A stretch of DNA of 64,000 nt from Toxorhynchites rutilus septentrionalis (Eukaryota; Arthropoda; Insecta; Diptera; Culicidae), in the NCBI RefSeq assembly GCF_029784135.1, contig NC_073745.1:279841803-279905802 (forward strand). Reading direction: 5' to 3'. This document shows, in pieces, positions 36,117 to 47,747 of the stretch. The notes below the pieces were generated by a model. It had not been told where the DNA came from. It was given only the letters and a program-made list of their open reading frames with translations, and searched no databases. The translations under genes and the position numbers were made by a program. How positions within the stretch are numbered: the first letter of the stretch is position 1; every line of letters begins with the position of its first letter.

Positions 36117-36846
36117 CGAGGGTCACTATTTATATTTCGGGAATAGGAACAAAAACAAATAGTTAAGCTGCGAATATATTTTTATTGTTTTTCAAAGTAC
36201 TCGCCACGATGATCGATACACTTTTGCATGTTTAAGTGCAGGTTTCAAAGCATTTATTCCAATCGACACGAGCCTTTTTTTTGAGCGATTGTCAAATTAT
36301 GTGGGATCCAACGTGAACATAATTTTCGCACAACTAAGTGTTCACGTAAAATCGCATATATGCTGGTGGAACTAATGCTTAGGGATGCCTCAATCTCACA
36401 ATAGGTTACATGACGATCTTGCTTAATCATTTCGTGCATAGCATCGATGTTTTCTGGCACTACAGTCGATTTTGGACGACCTTCACGAAACTCGTCGGAC
36501 AGCGAACTACGACCACGATTGAATTCACTATACCAGCGATACACAGTGGTTTTTGATGGAGCTTCATCGCCTTCATCGTCAAATTAAGTTGATTGACGTA
36601 CTCTTGTTGTGATAATCCACGTCGAAAGTCGTAAAAAATCATCGCACGAAAATGTTCACGATTCAGTTCCATTTTTTTGCCGAGACCAAATTTTCAACTA
36701 AATAGAAAATAAACAAATAGCGTCCGTATGACAAAATGTTCTGAGTACGTATATCGTCAAAAATGTCAAACTTTACGATGGAACCGTCAGATGGACTCAC
36801 ATGACATCAGTGTTGCCAATTCCCGAAATATAAATAGTGACCCTCG
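36117..36846 (-). mobile_element. Internally deleted mariner, 730 bp, both TIRs intact
   Basis: The ends are perfect inverted repeats over 28 bp, starting CGAGGGTCACTATTTATATT, and similar a little further. Both are flanked by TA (36115-36116 and 36847-36848). Inside, on the minus strand, lies the amino-terminal DNA-binding half of a mariner transposase: MELNREHFRAMIFYDFRRGL from 36672, and after a frameshift YRWYSEFNRGRSSLSDEF through WIPHNLTIAQKK. The carboxy-terminal end KCIDHRGEYFEKQ-stop follows at about 36223-36185. All catalytic Asp-containing segments are deleted between them. The copy is well preserved, so it is probably a recent non-autonomous derivative. Confidence 0.9.
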
Positions 36847-39454
36847 TACATGCAAAAGTCTCGTACTGAAAATTCTTCCCTCTGGCGCTTGCGTCACTTT
36901 GCGAGATTACGGCAGAGTAGCGGTTTGAATGAAATGGGCCCACAGCATCTAAATAATTCGATAGATGAACTTTACCCAAACTTCGGTGCAACGTAACGGC
37001 TTACCGCGAATCTGACAGCCAGAAGTGCCGTCAGGTTCTAATTTCGTGCATGTCAGAAACCACCACCACTAATCGACATAATTGATCGAGAACGTAACGA
37101 ACGAAAACGAAAACAAGCCACGATAGATTCCGTTCCGTGTGTCGCGCCCCCTCCCGCTACAGTGCACGAGAAAGATAAGCGCGCTTTCCCGACTCTCCGG
37201 ATGGTTGGTTACCCTTACCATTATTCCTGTAGAGAGCAACACGACGGTGGTGGAGTGCAGCAGGCGGATGAGTGAGCTTTTCCTTCGTCGTTTGTACGCG
37301 CCTTAGAAGAGGTGTGGTGGGTGGCGCCGGGCCCGGGGTGGCGCTCATAGTGAAAGTGAAAATATATGCTTTTCCTCTATCCGCTGGCGGCGGAAGGCCG
37401 CACGGCACCGAAGGAAAATCCCATCCCACTGGGGAAAGCTACTAGGCGGTGGGCCGCGACGAATGCGCCGAGGCGAAGTACGAATCAATATGGCTAGACG
37501 AAGGTACCGTAGACGATGATGACGGTGATGTTACTGCTGCTGCTGCTGGTGCAGTGAATGGGTAGCCTTGGATGACTGCAAAGCATCCGAACGGGCGTCA
37601 AATATTCCTAGGGATGTATCAGTGATTACAGCAGCAGAAACCGTAACGATGCTGCTGCGAGGAGGCGTTGTACGAAGATGCACAAAACGGAAGCTTTCGA
37701 CGCAGCATCCACCTTCTCCCCTAAAAGCATGTCCGCAAATAACTTTTAGCTGTTGCGCTGACAATGATTGACTGAATTATTACTTTTCTCCATCAAGTTG
37801 ATAAAGCGCTGCGAATCCCACCTAACGAGGCAGTCAAGTTAAGTAATTTGTTGATTGACGCGCGAAGGTGGAGTTATTCGTGATTATGGGTCCTTCGGAG
37901 TTACGTGATCGACAATGTGATGTCTAAAATGATTGTTTGGTTAGTTGATTTTTTGTTGTCGTCTTCTCTCCCTTGATTTGGAAGGGTACAACCTTTCGCT
38001 CGGCATGAGGAAGTTTATGGGTGCTTGTGTTCAACCACTTGGATGACCCCTCGGCGTGTGTGTATCCACTTTCGAATGTCTCCATTTGCCCCACAGAGCG
38101 GGAGCATGAAATTCTCGGATGCGGACCTCAGCCGAACAAACTGCACCTTCATATATAAGATTGTTTTTATGGTGCTGTTGATATTTTGTTTTTTGACTCT
38201 CTCTCTCCCCCGTTTTTGCGGTAGGACGGACCGTGTGGAAAATGCAATATCCTGGCACAAACAAACCGACACAAGTGTTAATGCTGCTGCTTTTGGTACT
38301 ACTGTTCTGTGCTCCCGGTAATGGGGTGTGCATAAAATGTATGCTTTAACGCCCGGAACGGGATTGGGAGAAAAGTCATCGACTCAAAACGATCACGACG
38401 CTGGTGATGATTATGGTTCTTTGTTTACGCCCGAGCTTTCGCTTTTCGGCGGTGGCAGCTGCCGGTGGTGGAAATTGGAACCCATTCCGGGTTGCACGGG
38501 GCGCGGGCAGAGTGGGTGGATGAATTAGGAATTGAAGTTTGTTTTAATTATTTATTCAGTGTTTAATTAAGCAGACGTTTATACCGAACGCGATGTTTCT
38601 CAGTGGCACTGCGGGTTTGTCCGTCCGTTTGTGTGTCTGTCTGTCTATCTTGAGCGGTTTGCTGACTGGCGTGCGCCATTTTGTTGAGGATTTTATGGGG
38701 GGGGGTGTAAACGAACTCCGGAATTTGACAAGCCACACTGCCTTGGAGCGCGCGCGCTCCGCGGTTCCTGCAGCAGCCCCTGGAAGCCTTCAATCCACGA
38801 GTTAATTTTTGAAGCCTGAACCAGCCACTGCCACGGAACGCGGATGAATAGGATACTGAGCTGGAAAATTAATTAATGTTTGATTTGTTTGCGGGATTCC
38901 AACCCGACGTCTGGCGCGTTTTGGCACAGAGGTGAAGAACCGTGAATATTTCGCTGCGAACGAAGTGGAGATGAATAAATTTGCTTCTCCTACCTCCCGG
39001 TACGAGTAACAAAGCAAATCACTTAAAGAACGATTATGAGTTATTTCCACCTTAGTTAACACAGGATTAGAGAACATCAATCTCGGTGAAGGTTTATGTT
39101 TGGATGTGATTTGATTTTGAGCTAGCTGAACATGGCTAGCGAATTTCCGGATGAATGTTTCCCGTTTGAATGTAATTTATGAGATACGTCTCGAGCGCAA
39201 GGATAGAATATAAGGTTTTTTTTTCAGAACAAGTTTCCAAACTAACTCCCTCTCATTTGTAGGCCATATGAAATTATCCAGTTTTTGTGAAAAGTATCAA
39301 TCTTCTCCAAAACACAACTTCATGTGTGCTAAAAATACACACAATAAACTCAAAGCCCTCACCATTATAAAAAAGGAAGAATAAGGATCGAACGATTATG
39401 ATTTCACATACACAGTGTGCCAATCATGCCCGAGACCAAAACTAAAATAAAGTA
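36847..39454. other. TE-poor GC-rich island, no firm gene
   Basis: It is GC-rich to about 39080, then AT-rich. On the minus strand near 37560-37445 a CAG run continues as an open frame with Ala5, Ser4 and a Tyr/Ser-rich end before a stop (TVPSSSHIDSYFASAHSS). A cryptic acceptor (TTTGCAG) precedes it. It could be an alternative E74 exon, but nothing recognised supports it. Other ORFs here have no motifs. Confidence 0.35.
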
Positions 39455-39790
39455 ATTCAAATATTTGTTGATACAATATCCTTTTTACCTCGAATTCATA
39501 GCGACTCGAATGTGTGCTCTAGCTCATTTTGGAAAATAACATTCAACGCTTCAGTTGCAACCGTCTGAGTGGCCCTGAAGCGGTCAAAAAATCACCTCTT
39601 AATTTTTAGTAAAAATTAAAACAGAAAATTCATTGGATATCAAATCAGATGAATACGGTGGGTGGTTTTGGGCCACAAAAGGGTTCTGGAGCCAAAAACT
39701 GACGCACGATCAGAAATTTGTGACTCGGGGCATTATTGCATCGGTATTCGGATCGAATTCGACGGATTCTGCAAATGCTCCTAAAATCTT
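39455..39790 (-). pseudogene. Mariner transposase carboxy-terminal relic
   Basis: The minus strand gives HPPYSSDLISNEFS near 39660, corresponding to the conserved HPPYSPDLAPCDFF block with the last catalytic Asp. This is followed by DRFRATQTVATEALNVI and NELEHTFESL at about 39580-39505, the usual mariner tail. The amino-terminal two thirds are absent. Stops and small indels show decay. Confidence 0.65.
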
Positions 39791-41385
39791 ATATAATATT
39801 CTTCAGTAACTGTTCGGTCAGATAAAACCAACTCCTTATGGATACTAGTTTGATATATCAAAAGAAAGTCCCAGAAATTAGTTGACACACTGTGTATCGC
39901 AAATTGATAGTTAGTGGAACGTGATTGGCTTGGATAAAGACTGTGTAATTTTTGAAAATTACTGAAAACCGAACAAACTGAATGGAATGATGGACAATTT
40001 TCAATTGATAGGAGTACAGCTGATGTGGGCACGAGATTACATTTAATGGACAATCAACGAATGTGAGTGGATAATTTAGTCAGATGGACAAAATATTGAC
40101 GTTTTGGTCTAATTGTTTTACACGAAAATGGTATCGCATCGTGAAATACTTAAATCTGTGTATTACGCCTACAGTCAAGCATGGAGAAGATAAATTATTG
40201 CAACATAATTAACAACTTTCTAAACTAATTGATATAATTTCTATTGCAGATAGGTTCATGGTTTGATGTCAAATGAACTACTTGCTTCAAGTAATTAAAT
40301 AACGCCAAGTAAAAATACCATTCAAATTTTAGCATTTTAAAACTGCCTTCGGGTATTCTAATCTGATAAACAATATTTAATGTATATCCGAAGGTTTTGT
40401 GCAAGAAGTGTTACATTAGTCCCTGGTGCATATTTATATTGTTATTTTTGTATTATAAAAAGAGTAAAATGTTTTCTGCAAGTAGTAAAAAATTCTGAAA
40501 AAAAATTGTGTCTGATAATGGTTTTATATTAAGAAAATAAGCTATTGATGGAAATCCACAGTAAAATGGTCCAGTGAGCGTCAGGTTTACACGTTTTCAA
40601 CGTCAAGTGATTATTTTCATTCAAATTGTAACAATTTAAATCTGATTTTTGGTGTGCTAATTTGAAATAGAGTGTCTTTGTTTAAAATCAACTCAAAACT
40701 TTGATAGATGTCAACATTGTACCAAACACTAATGCAAACATTTGTAGAATGTACATATTTTCTATGCATATTCCCAACCATATGTAAAATGAATGTCGAT
40801 ACACTTAATATGTACGAATAATTCGTCCGGCAGAAAATGACTAATAATTGGTAGTATTTACCAAAAAAATCGTCAAGGATACTATTTTTTTCTTAGAGTG
40901 TATATGGAATGCATCTTGTGGAGAAATGTCTCAATTCTCGCGTATCTTTTTAAAAGGCCCAGTGAAAGTAGTGTTAAAAATCGATTCTTTTCAAAACAAT
41001 TCGCGAAACAATGTTCCATTTCTGCAGTTTCGTTTTTCTCGAGCTGACGTAAATGTAACACTGAAGATCCATTTGTGAATGTTAAAAAATTATGGGAGAA
41101 GTGATCTTACATCAATGTGTAAAAAAATATATCTTCAACTATCTTGGCAGCACTGCACTGTAGACTGCCGCGTGCACTGTTCTGAAAAGCACGCGACATA
41201 AGTGAAACCACTGTCAAGTAAACAGAGCTGTGTGCAGTTGTTATGAAATTGGAAAATACAGCTGCACATTATTTATTTAACTATAAAACTCATCAAACTG
41301 GTGGATCTTTCTAACATTTTAGTTTAACCCTAAGTGAATGGTGAGGCTCGCAAACGCTACAATGTGACGTAAAGTATACAGTAGT
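39791..41385. other. AT-rich intronic DNA with a Tc1 scrap
   Basis: A 12-codon scrap, PTVKHGEDKLL, at about 40168-40200 (plus) matches the Tc1 motif before the second catalytic Asp. The rest is AT-rich with no recognised gene. Confidence 0.4.
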
Positions 41386-41790
41386 GATTTGAAGAAGAAA
41401 ATAATAGAAGGGAGATTCTCAAAAAGAAGTTGGTGAAGCATTTGGAATACACAACTCGAAAGTTTTTCGTTTGTTGGAGCGTTACAGGACAAGAAGATCT
41501 GTTGAAACGTTACAATGTCGTATGAGGAGAACTACGCGGAGAGTGGACACATGTTATGTTCATTTATTGACAACAAACAGAGAAAAGCAAAACTTTTCTT
41601 TGCGGAAAATCAGCGATGAATCAAAATTCAATTCTTTAGATTTCGACGCCATGAAACTCGACAATCACTTGGTTCCAGGCTTAATGTGATAGAAAGACCG
41701 TTGAACATGATGGGAATAGCTTCATGGTTTGGGGATGCTTTTCTTGGAAAGATATGGGACCTCGTATTGATGGAATAATGTATAGATAGA
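41386..41790 (+). pseudogene. Tc1-like transposase relic, heavily deleted
   Basis: SDLKKKIIEGR, then VGEAFGIHNSKVFRLLERY and RTRRSVETLQ at 41386-41515 form the helix-turn-helix region. SDESKFNS at about 41610-41635 contains the first catalytic Asp context. After a frameshift, VEHDGNSFMVWGCFSWKDMGP at about 41700-41765 precedes the second Asp. The rest of the gene is missing. Confidence 0.65.
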
Positions 41791-43765
41791 GACCCTTATG
41801 CACAACTCTCTGTAGAGTTGAACTTGTCAAACTCATTGCATGTTTAAAATGATTCTACACCCAAACTAGCGTTGGCAGAAAACATGCCATCTTTGGCAGA
41901 AAAAATGCCATTTCCTGGTCATGAGAGTCAAATGCGCAAATAATGAGCTATTTTGAAGCTTAAAAATGGTTTGTATGTATGCGAGCAGGCATCTCTTTCT
42001 GTTTTTTTTCTCTCTTCATTTGGGATTCTTCAAAAAAAAAGTCCATACGACGTCAATGGGGATCGAACCAAGGCCGGCTGGAATGCGAAGTTACTTTACA
42101 CGACCACGCTATCCATATAGCTGCCAGCGCTATTATAAAGGAGTGTGATAATATTACACCTCATCATAAAATGAAGTTGGAAGGTGTTTTCTAAGCCGAT
42201 AAAGAAGAACATGAACGAGAATATATCTTTCTCTGTCTAGGCCGTGTATTTGGCAAACTATACGAAAAGCTTTCATTTAAATGTGTCTCCTGTTTCGCTC
42301 CTCCATATTGGCTTTAGCACATATATTATACAAATGATATACATGTATTGGGGAGTAGAACATTTTATGTTATCTTTCAGCTCATTTAATGTAATAAATC
42401 GGGTTGCCAGAAAATGTGCTAAAACTTAACTTTGGGTGTAGTTTCTAACTTTGTGTTGTATCAAACATTCATAGTTTAAAATATAATTTTCGGTTTTCGT
42501 GATTCAAAAATAGAGCGATGGGTAAACGGAAGATACGGCAGAAAGCCACTACTAAAGAATAGTACTTTGATTGATGTTTACATATGCACAATTTTCTGGA
42601 TATTGTAGTTGATGAATCTTTTTTTTATCATTTTATCAAGATATCGGTATAAAAATATACCAAGAAGCAGTTTCCACAATTGCCATGTCGGAATCCTTCA
42701 GCTGTACTGGAATTGTCTTTGCTTGATCCTTTCATTTCAACCAGAGTCATTCTCGACTGATTAATGTTAGTCTATCAGGGTGAAGTGAAATCAATATATT
42801 CTCTATGCGTACCATTTGCTTCTAATTTGGAAAACAGAAGCTTTCATTATAAATGATACTACTCGAAGTGTTTCTTTCACATGCGAAAGGACGCTCACAG
42901 ATTGAAAGTTTCATTCGTTTCATTTTATCAATTTATAAAATATATCCCGAACCATTTCCAAAAAAGTGATATTAAAAAGGGATTGAAGAGCACAGCGGTC
43001 ACGCTTACCACAAAACCAGTGGCATCGACAACGACAAGTTTTCGTTTCGTTGAGCACAAAAACGAAACATCCATTTGAATATGAACTGCTAGAATAAATG
43101 AATGTTGTTCATTACGTCTGAAAGTTATGATCGAAAGCTTCGCTTCAATGTGGAGAATGAAACGAATGAACGTGAAGCGAAGGGAGCGAACACGAAAGAG
43201 AAAAGATATTTACTTTGTGAGCGTTAAAACAGTGCATTAATATACTGAATAAGATGCAGAATGAAATGTATGATCGTTATTGAGTGACGATTTGTCGATT
43301 AGAGTGACTATCGGTCTTACGAACACTTCATCGCGTACTCCAAAATTCGATGGCTAAATTGAAAATAGCGGTCACAGTTAACCGTTGATATAACAGTTGT
43401 TGATAAAAATGTTATTTGAGCTTTGATCGTTTTGCCAGCACGATGCTATGGGCCATCCTATACATGTTGTGACTAATCAAAAACTTTACTATAAGGTTCA
43501 TTTAGAATTTAGACTAGCACTGAAAATATACAGATTAAACTAATGGTCGCAGTAGTTCAATGCTCCTACAGAAGAAGAGCACTGAAAGAATTTAATTGGA
43601 AGGGGTTAGCGAGAAACATTAGAAGAATACGTTCGTGTATTAATTTTTTTTTCGACTAAAATACCTTGCGATTAATGCTGCTCGTGGACAGTGAAATCGC
43701 CCAGAGAGACAACTAAGCATTGGTGGATATTCATGAGCTTTTTGTCTTGTTCCCCGATTCTATCT
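41791..43765. other. AT-rich DNA with a SINE head and dispersed repeats
   Basis: Apart from the tRNA-like head at about 42035-42135 no gene is seen. Bases 43150-43235 (gaatgaaacgaatgaacgtgaagcgaag...) share a diverged repeat with 61697-61770. Confidence 0.4.
42035..42135 (-). mobile_element. tRNA-like SINE head
   Basis: Read on the minus strand: TATGGATAGCGTGG (A-box-like), a variable middle, then GGTTCGATCCCC (B box) at about 42059-42070. The acceptor stem does not pair, so it is a SINE head and not a tRNA gene. The downstream body is unclear after about 60 bp. Confidence 0.6.
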
Positions 43766-43769
43766 ACCC

Positions 43770-44260
43770 GTTTTACTCGCGAGTAAAACAGCTCCAGGTT
43801 TATTCGATGTTTTAAATTCATGAGTACGAATGAAAGTAGCAACAGTTTACTAGCGAGTCTGTTTTTTTGCAATGTTGATCATCAGTGAGACGAACACTCG
43901 CGAGTAAATATCATGTTTTTTTTACATCCACCATGCTCAAAAGTTTATGATGACCTGTTATCAGGCCATTCGCTCATTAACAGTTTAGGAATATAAAGAG
44001 AATTGGACATCCCTACTATGACATTTCCCTATGCTCGCGAGTTGTGTTTTGCGAGCATTCACATCCTACTATTGCTTTGCTCATGAGTCAAATCATACGA
44101 ACAACCTCGCATGAGAGTGAACCACGATGAATATTTGGAGTTAATTTTTATGCGCGAACTACCGATCGGAAACTGCCGATTCTGGTCAAGTAAACAAACT
44201 CGTAAGCGTGACGGATGTCAATAAAGTGGGTATTTGTTCACGAGTATACTCGTGTTGAGA
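43770..44260. repeat. Cluster of CTCGCGAG palindromes and variants
   Basis: ACTCGCGAGT occurs at about 43775 and 43897 and CTCGCGAG at 44034. Variants occur nearby: CATGAGTA, CTAGCGAG, TTGCGAGC, CTCATGAG, CTCGCATGAG and CACGAGTATACTCGTG. That is roughly nine self-complementary or near-palindromic words in 490 bp. No terminal repeats or frame define an element. They may be protein-binding sites or decayed transposon subterminal repeats. Confidence 0.45.
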
Positions 44261-44458
44261 ACATTTCTACCACTGGTCTTAAGTGGCACCATCCAAAGAA
44301 AGGGGTTCGAAATGGGGGCCATAAATTCCATTGCTCTCGTGTCACGACAGGAAAATCATTCACACTAATTAACCACCGAACGAAAGAAAGGCAAAAGGCA
44401 AGCAACAAAAAAAAAACCCAATTCTGAACCACCTTGAGGAACCCAATTTGTTGTTTAC

Positions 44459-44586
44459 GTTCCAAAACCGACCGCTACCGTCCTCGTCCGAAAATGTTCG
44501 ATCAATTGTTGGCTAATAGCGGGGTGACAAATAGCCGCCATATGCAGCCCGTCAGGCGACGGCGGCGGCGAAACAAGTTTCGCCAT
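44459..44586 (-). CDS. E74: Probable first coding exon of an E74B-like isoform
   Basis: An open minus-strand frame starts at ATG 44586 (context GATATGG, G at -3 and +4). It encodes MAKLVSPPPSPDGL, then HMAAICHPAISQQLIEHF and a basic end. The sequence is not low-complexity, unlike chance ORFs nearby. It lies in a GC-rich island upstream of the shared exons on the same strand. In Drosophila the B isoform has its own promoter and amino terminus between the A exons and the shared exons. The exon end is uncertain: GTAAAC after 44459 (phase 2), GTAGCG after 44479 (phase 0) and a weak GTTTTG (phase 1). Only phase 1 joins exon A directly, so a further small exon may intervene. The frame also continues upstream to an ATG at 44817. 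Confidence 0.5.
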
Positions 44587-46160
44587 ATCAAGTCTCGAAT
44601 CCGGTGGCAGCGGCTGTGATTCGACGCGGGTACTTTCCGCTGTTTCGTCATCTAGTGCGTTCCACCACCGCGAATCACCACCAGCATCCCCCCCCCCCTC
44701 CAGCAGCTTGCTTGTGGAGGAACCGGAGACAGATAACTTTATGGTTGTGATTTTCTCACCTATGCTTCCGCCGCCGAGAGGTGGAATACGCGGATCGAGT
44801 AAAGACAGACGAAACAAAACAAAGGAACACGAAAAGATCCGAAATCATGAACCGGCGGGACGCACGCGTGTCCGGAGGAGACACATTCGACGACGATGAC
44901 GACGATGTGTCCGATTAAATTACATCAAAAACATCGCTGATGAATATGAATGCAAAACGCAGCGCGGTGACGAAGAGCAGCACGAAGAAACGCAACGACC
45001 CAGTCACTCACAGTCAGTGATCGTGGAGTTGTGTGGAGCTGTGTGACTGCGGAGCTGGTGGACAGACAACGGTCGTCGTGGTTTGTGGTGGCGGTGGCCG
45101 GGAAGAGTTGCAGCCGCAGCCGCCGTCACTGTTGCTGCTCGCAACAGCCGCGCGAGTTCGAGCCTACAAAGTGGGTCAAGGCTTATTGTATTACAGCAAG
45201 ATATACATAAATAATAGCAAGTAAAAGAGCGCGCGAGATAGTGGCGAAACAGCCGCTGCGCGCAGAGTGAGGCAGAAGAACCGGGGGAGCGGAACAGGTT
45301 AGTAGTGGCAGTGGCTGAATAGTAATAATAGCGTTGAATCGATGCGTGAGAGGAGGTTGGATCGATGATTGATGTTATGGTCTCGGGTTCGGGTTTTTTT
45401 TGTTTCGCCGCAGAGGAAATGAGGTAAACGGTTGAGGATTGCCGAGGCTTTCTCTTCCGCAAGATTGAAATGTCATCGTCGCTGCATGCCAAGAAGGTGT
45501 CAATTGTTGACTGCCATGATCCAGAATCACGTCGACCCAACGCGGTCCTTGGAGTCGATATAGAGGGGGTTTACTTAATTTGCAAAAAAATCAAAGCTGA
45601 GTCGTTGTCAACCGGAGGGAAGTACGACTAGAAGCCCGGTTGCATATTGGCATATTGGATTGACTGTATCCATTACGGTTTTTTTTTGTTCCGCTCTCGA
45701 TACGCGACGATGAAGTCGAGTGAGAGTGAAAAGTTAGTCTAATGCATCGATGCAAAAGTGCTGCTACCCGCATCGTCAACCCCAGACATGACGGGGAACA
45801 CTCGGGGAAGAAGCATTAAATTATATGTTTTCACTTGTACCTTGTGACAGCCACTTTTTCTTCGCATTTTGAGCCAACTTTGAAGATAGTAGAAGCACGA
45901 AGGGGACGGAGGATGCACTTAGGAACCGCCACTTCCAAGCTGTCATTCCTCAGGGCCAACACCAGTGTAAACAAATCCCTAGGCTACTGTCACAACATGC
46001 TTTGACCTATATTCTGGCCAGTTGCAATTAGAGTGTGACCGCCGAGAGTCGGTGATTCAGCGATAACGGAGAATGATAGTGTGCGAGTGAGGAGTTTGTT
46101 GTGTGGTGTTGACCGCGCGCGAAAGTGAAAACAAATTGCACTTTCCTTCCGCTCAATCCG
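44587..46160 (-). other. Candidate 5' leader or promoter region of the E74B-like transcript
   Basis: This TE-poor, GC-rich DNA lies directly upstream of the probable first coding exon. A strong donor-like CATAG|GTGAGA on the minus strand near 44760 could end a leader exon. Long but motif-free frames (for example 178 codons, 45540-45004) may be upstream ORFs or chance. I could not identify a TATA or initiator pair with confidence. Confidence 0.35.
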
Positions 46161-46759
46161 CTAGTGTGACTAGTGATGTCCGATTTTTGAAATTAATCTT
46201 TCATCAACTACTCGAATACTTTTCAGCTGTTCGTTATTCGATACGATTATCCACCTCAAAATAATCGATTAATCGCCACACTGAGAGGGATAATTAGTTT
46301 ACACGTTGACTGCCACGTCGGTCACCGGTGACTGACATTGAGATTCCGCTCAGGCTGCGTCAGTCTCCGGATACTGACAGTATAACATATAATAATAAAG
46401 GTAACTGATATAAGCCTATAAGCTTATAAGCATTCCCTTTCGATCAAAAATACCTTCTACTACAATAAGAAACCATGGCCCTAATACGTTTAAAAAATCC
46501 CATAAAGTTGCTATAAGACCTGGCACTCAACGTGTTAAACTAATATTATTATGTAGCTAGATTTCTTATAATTAAAGTGAAATCAGTTTATAATGACATC
46601 GTAAACCCCCTCGAAAGGAAGTCATAATAAGCGGACATCATACAAAGCGTTTTTGTGAAAAAACCGTTTTTTTTTTTGTAAATATGTACTTATGCGTGTA
46701 AAGAAGCCATTATATCCGACTTTTTTTTACAAATAATTTTGTATGAAAACCAAACTTTG

Positions 46760-46807
46760 TTGCGTAATTACGTAATAACTACCGCCCATTATTACGTAAT
46801 TACGCAA
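46760..46807. repeat. Perfect 19-bp stem hairpin within hAT copy 2
   Basis: TTGCGTAATTACGTAATAA at 46760-46778 and its exact complement at 46789-46807 enclose a 10-base loop, CTACCGCCCA. Nearby repeated words (gtcataataagcgga and gtcataataaacgga) suggest it belongs to a small palindromic element, perhaps 46600-46840. Confidence 0.65.
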
Positions 46808-47029
46808 TATACGAGGGAGTCATAATAAACGGATTCTACTGTACTTGTATTTGTAATTATTCGGGTTAGTAGTGGTGCTGCGGTTACTGTGTGGAAACCG
46901 AAAGGAAGCTAGGGATAGCTCAACCGGAATAGTTGTAAATTCATCTTCTCAACAGATGATTATAACGAGACTTTTCTGTTGCAGATCTTGTTGCGGATTC
47001 AGGTCGATAAGTTTATACACCAAGTTGAG

Positions 47030-47640
47030 TGAAGGGCCTGAAGTATTTGTTGGACTTCGAATTAGGTATGGTCTCGATAACGATCGCATTATCGGGTATC
47101 TAGTAAAGCGAGAATTCCTTTGTAAGTTCAAGGCTAATCCTGACATAGGTATTGGGTTCAATTGGGATTTTTTCGGGTTGGAAATATTCTTGATATGTCT
47201 TGGAATAAGTAATGGGCCTGAAGTATCGGCTAGAATTAGGCTTGGGTTTGCTCAGCTGCTAGAGCGCGGAAACGATCGCAATTACAGGCCGAGGCCGGGA
47301 ATCTCAAAAAGCGGCATCTCCCTTGTAAATTCTTGGTTAATACTGACATAGGTGTTGGGTTCAATCCCAGATTGGTCTAGGGTTGGAACTTCTCTTGACA
47401 TGCTATGGAATAAATACTTAAGATAAAGGCTTAAGTTGTTCTGTCAATCAGTAATCTATGTCTGCGAGATAACCAGTTTTTTTAATTGTAATTGCTTCCT
47501 GGTTAGTGTGTCGGTCGATACTCGGGAAAGAAGCATAGTGTGTTTAGAGGCGAATGAACAGCAAAGTTTAAAGCCTCTCAAAAACAAAGAATGGAATGGA
47601 ATGATTAGTGTGTCTTAAAATGTCATGATGTCATAAAATA
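47030..47640 (+). mobile_element. Degenerate tandem SINE dimer
   Basis: Two diverged units of about 185-200 bp follow each other, both starting GGGCCTGAAGTAT (47034 and 47215). Each has ACATAGGTrTTGGGTTCAAT (B-box-like) at about 47145 and 47348, 203 bp apart, then GGTTGGAA..CTTGA. A tail at 47550-47600 (cgaatgaacagcaaagtttaaagcctct) matches a SINE or LINE 3' end also seen near 51500. The 159-codon ORF across it is an artefact. Confidence 0.55.
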
Positions 47641-47747
47641 AATTATTATCAATAAGATAACCCATCCCGCTCAAACCAATGTAGGGGAATGAGGTGGGAC
47701 CATCATCATCATCAAATACTTTCATCAAGGAACAAGATCATGTCTAA

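Noticed and set aside
45004..45540. 178-codon minus-strand ORF upstream of the probable E74B exon
   Set aside because: The composition is that of GC-rich leader DNA with CAG/CCG runs, there is no motif, and it is not in frame with the proposed start; at most an upstream ORF.
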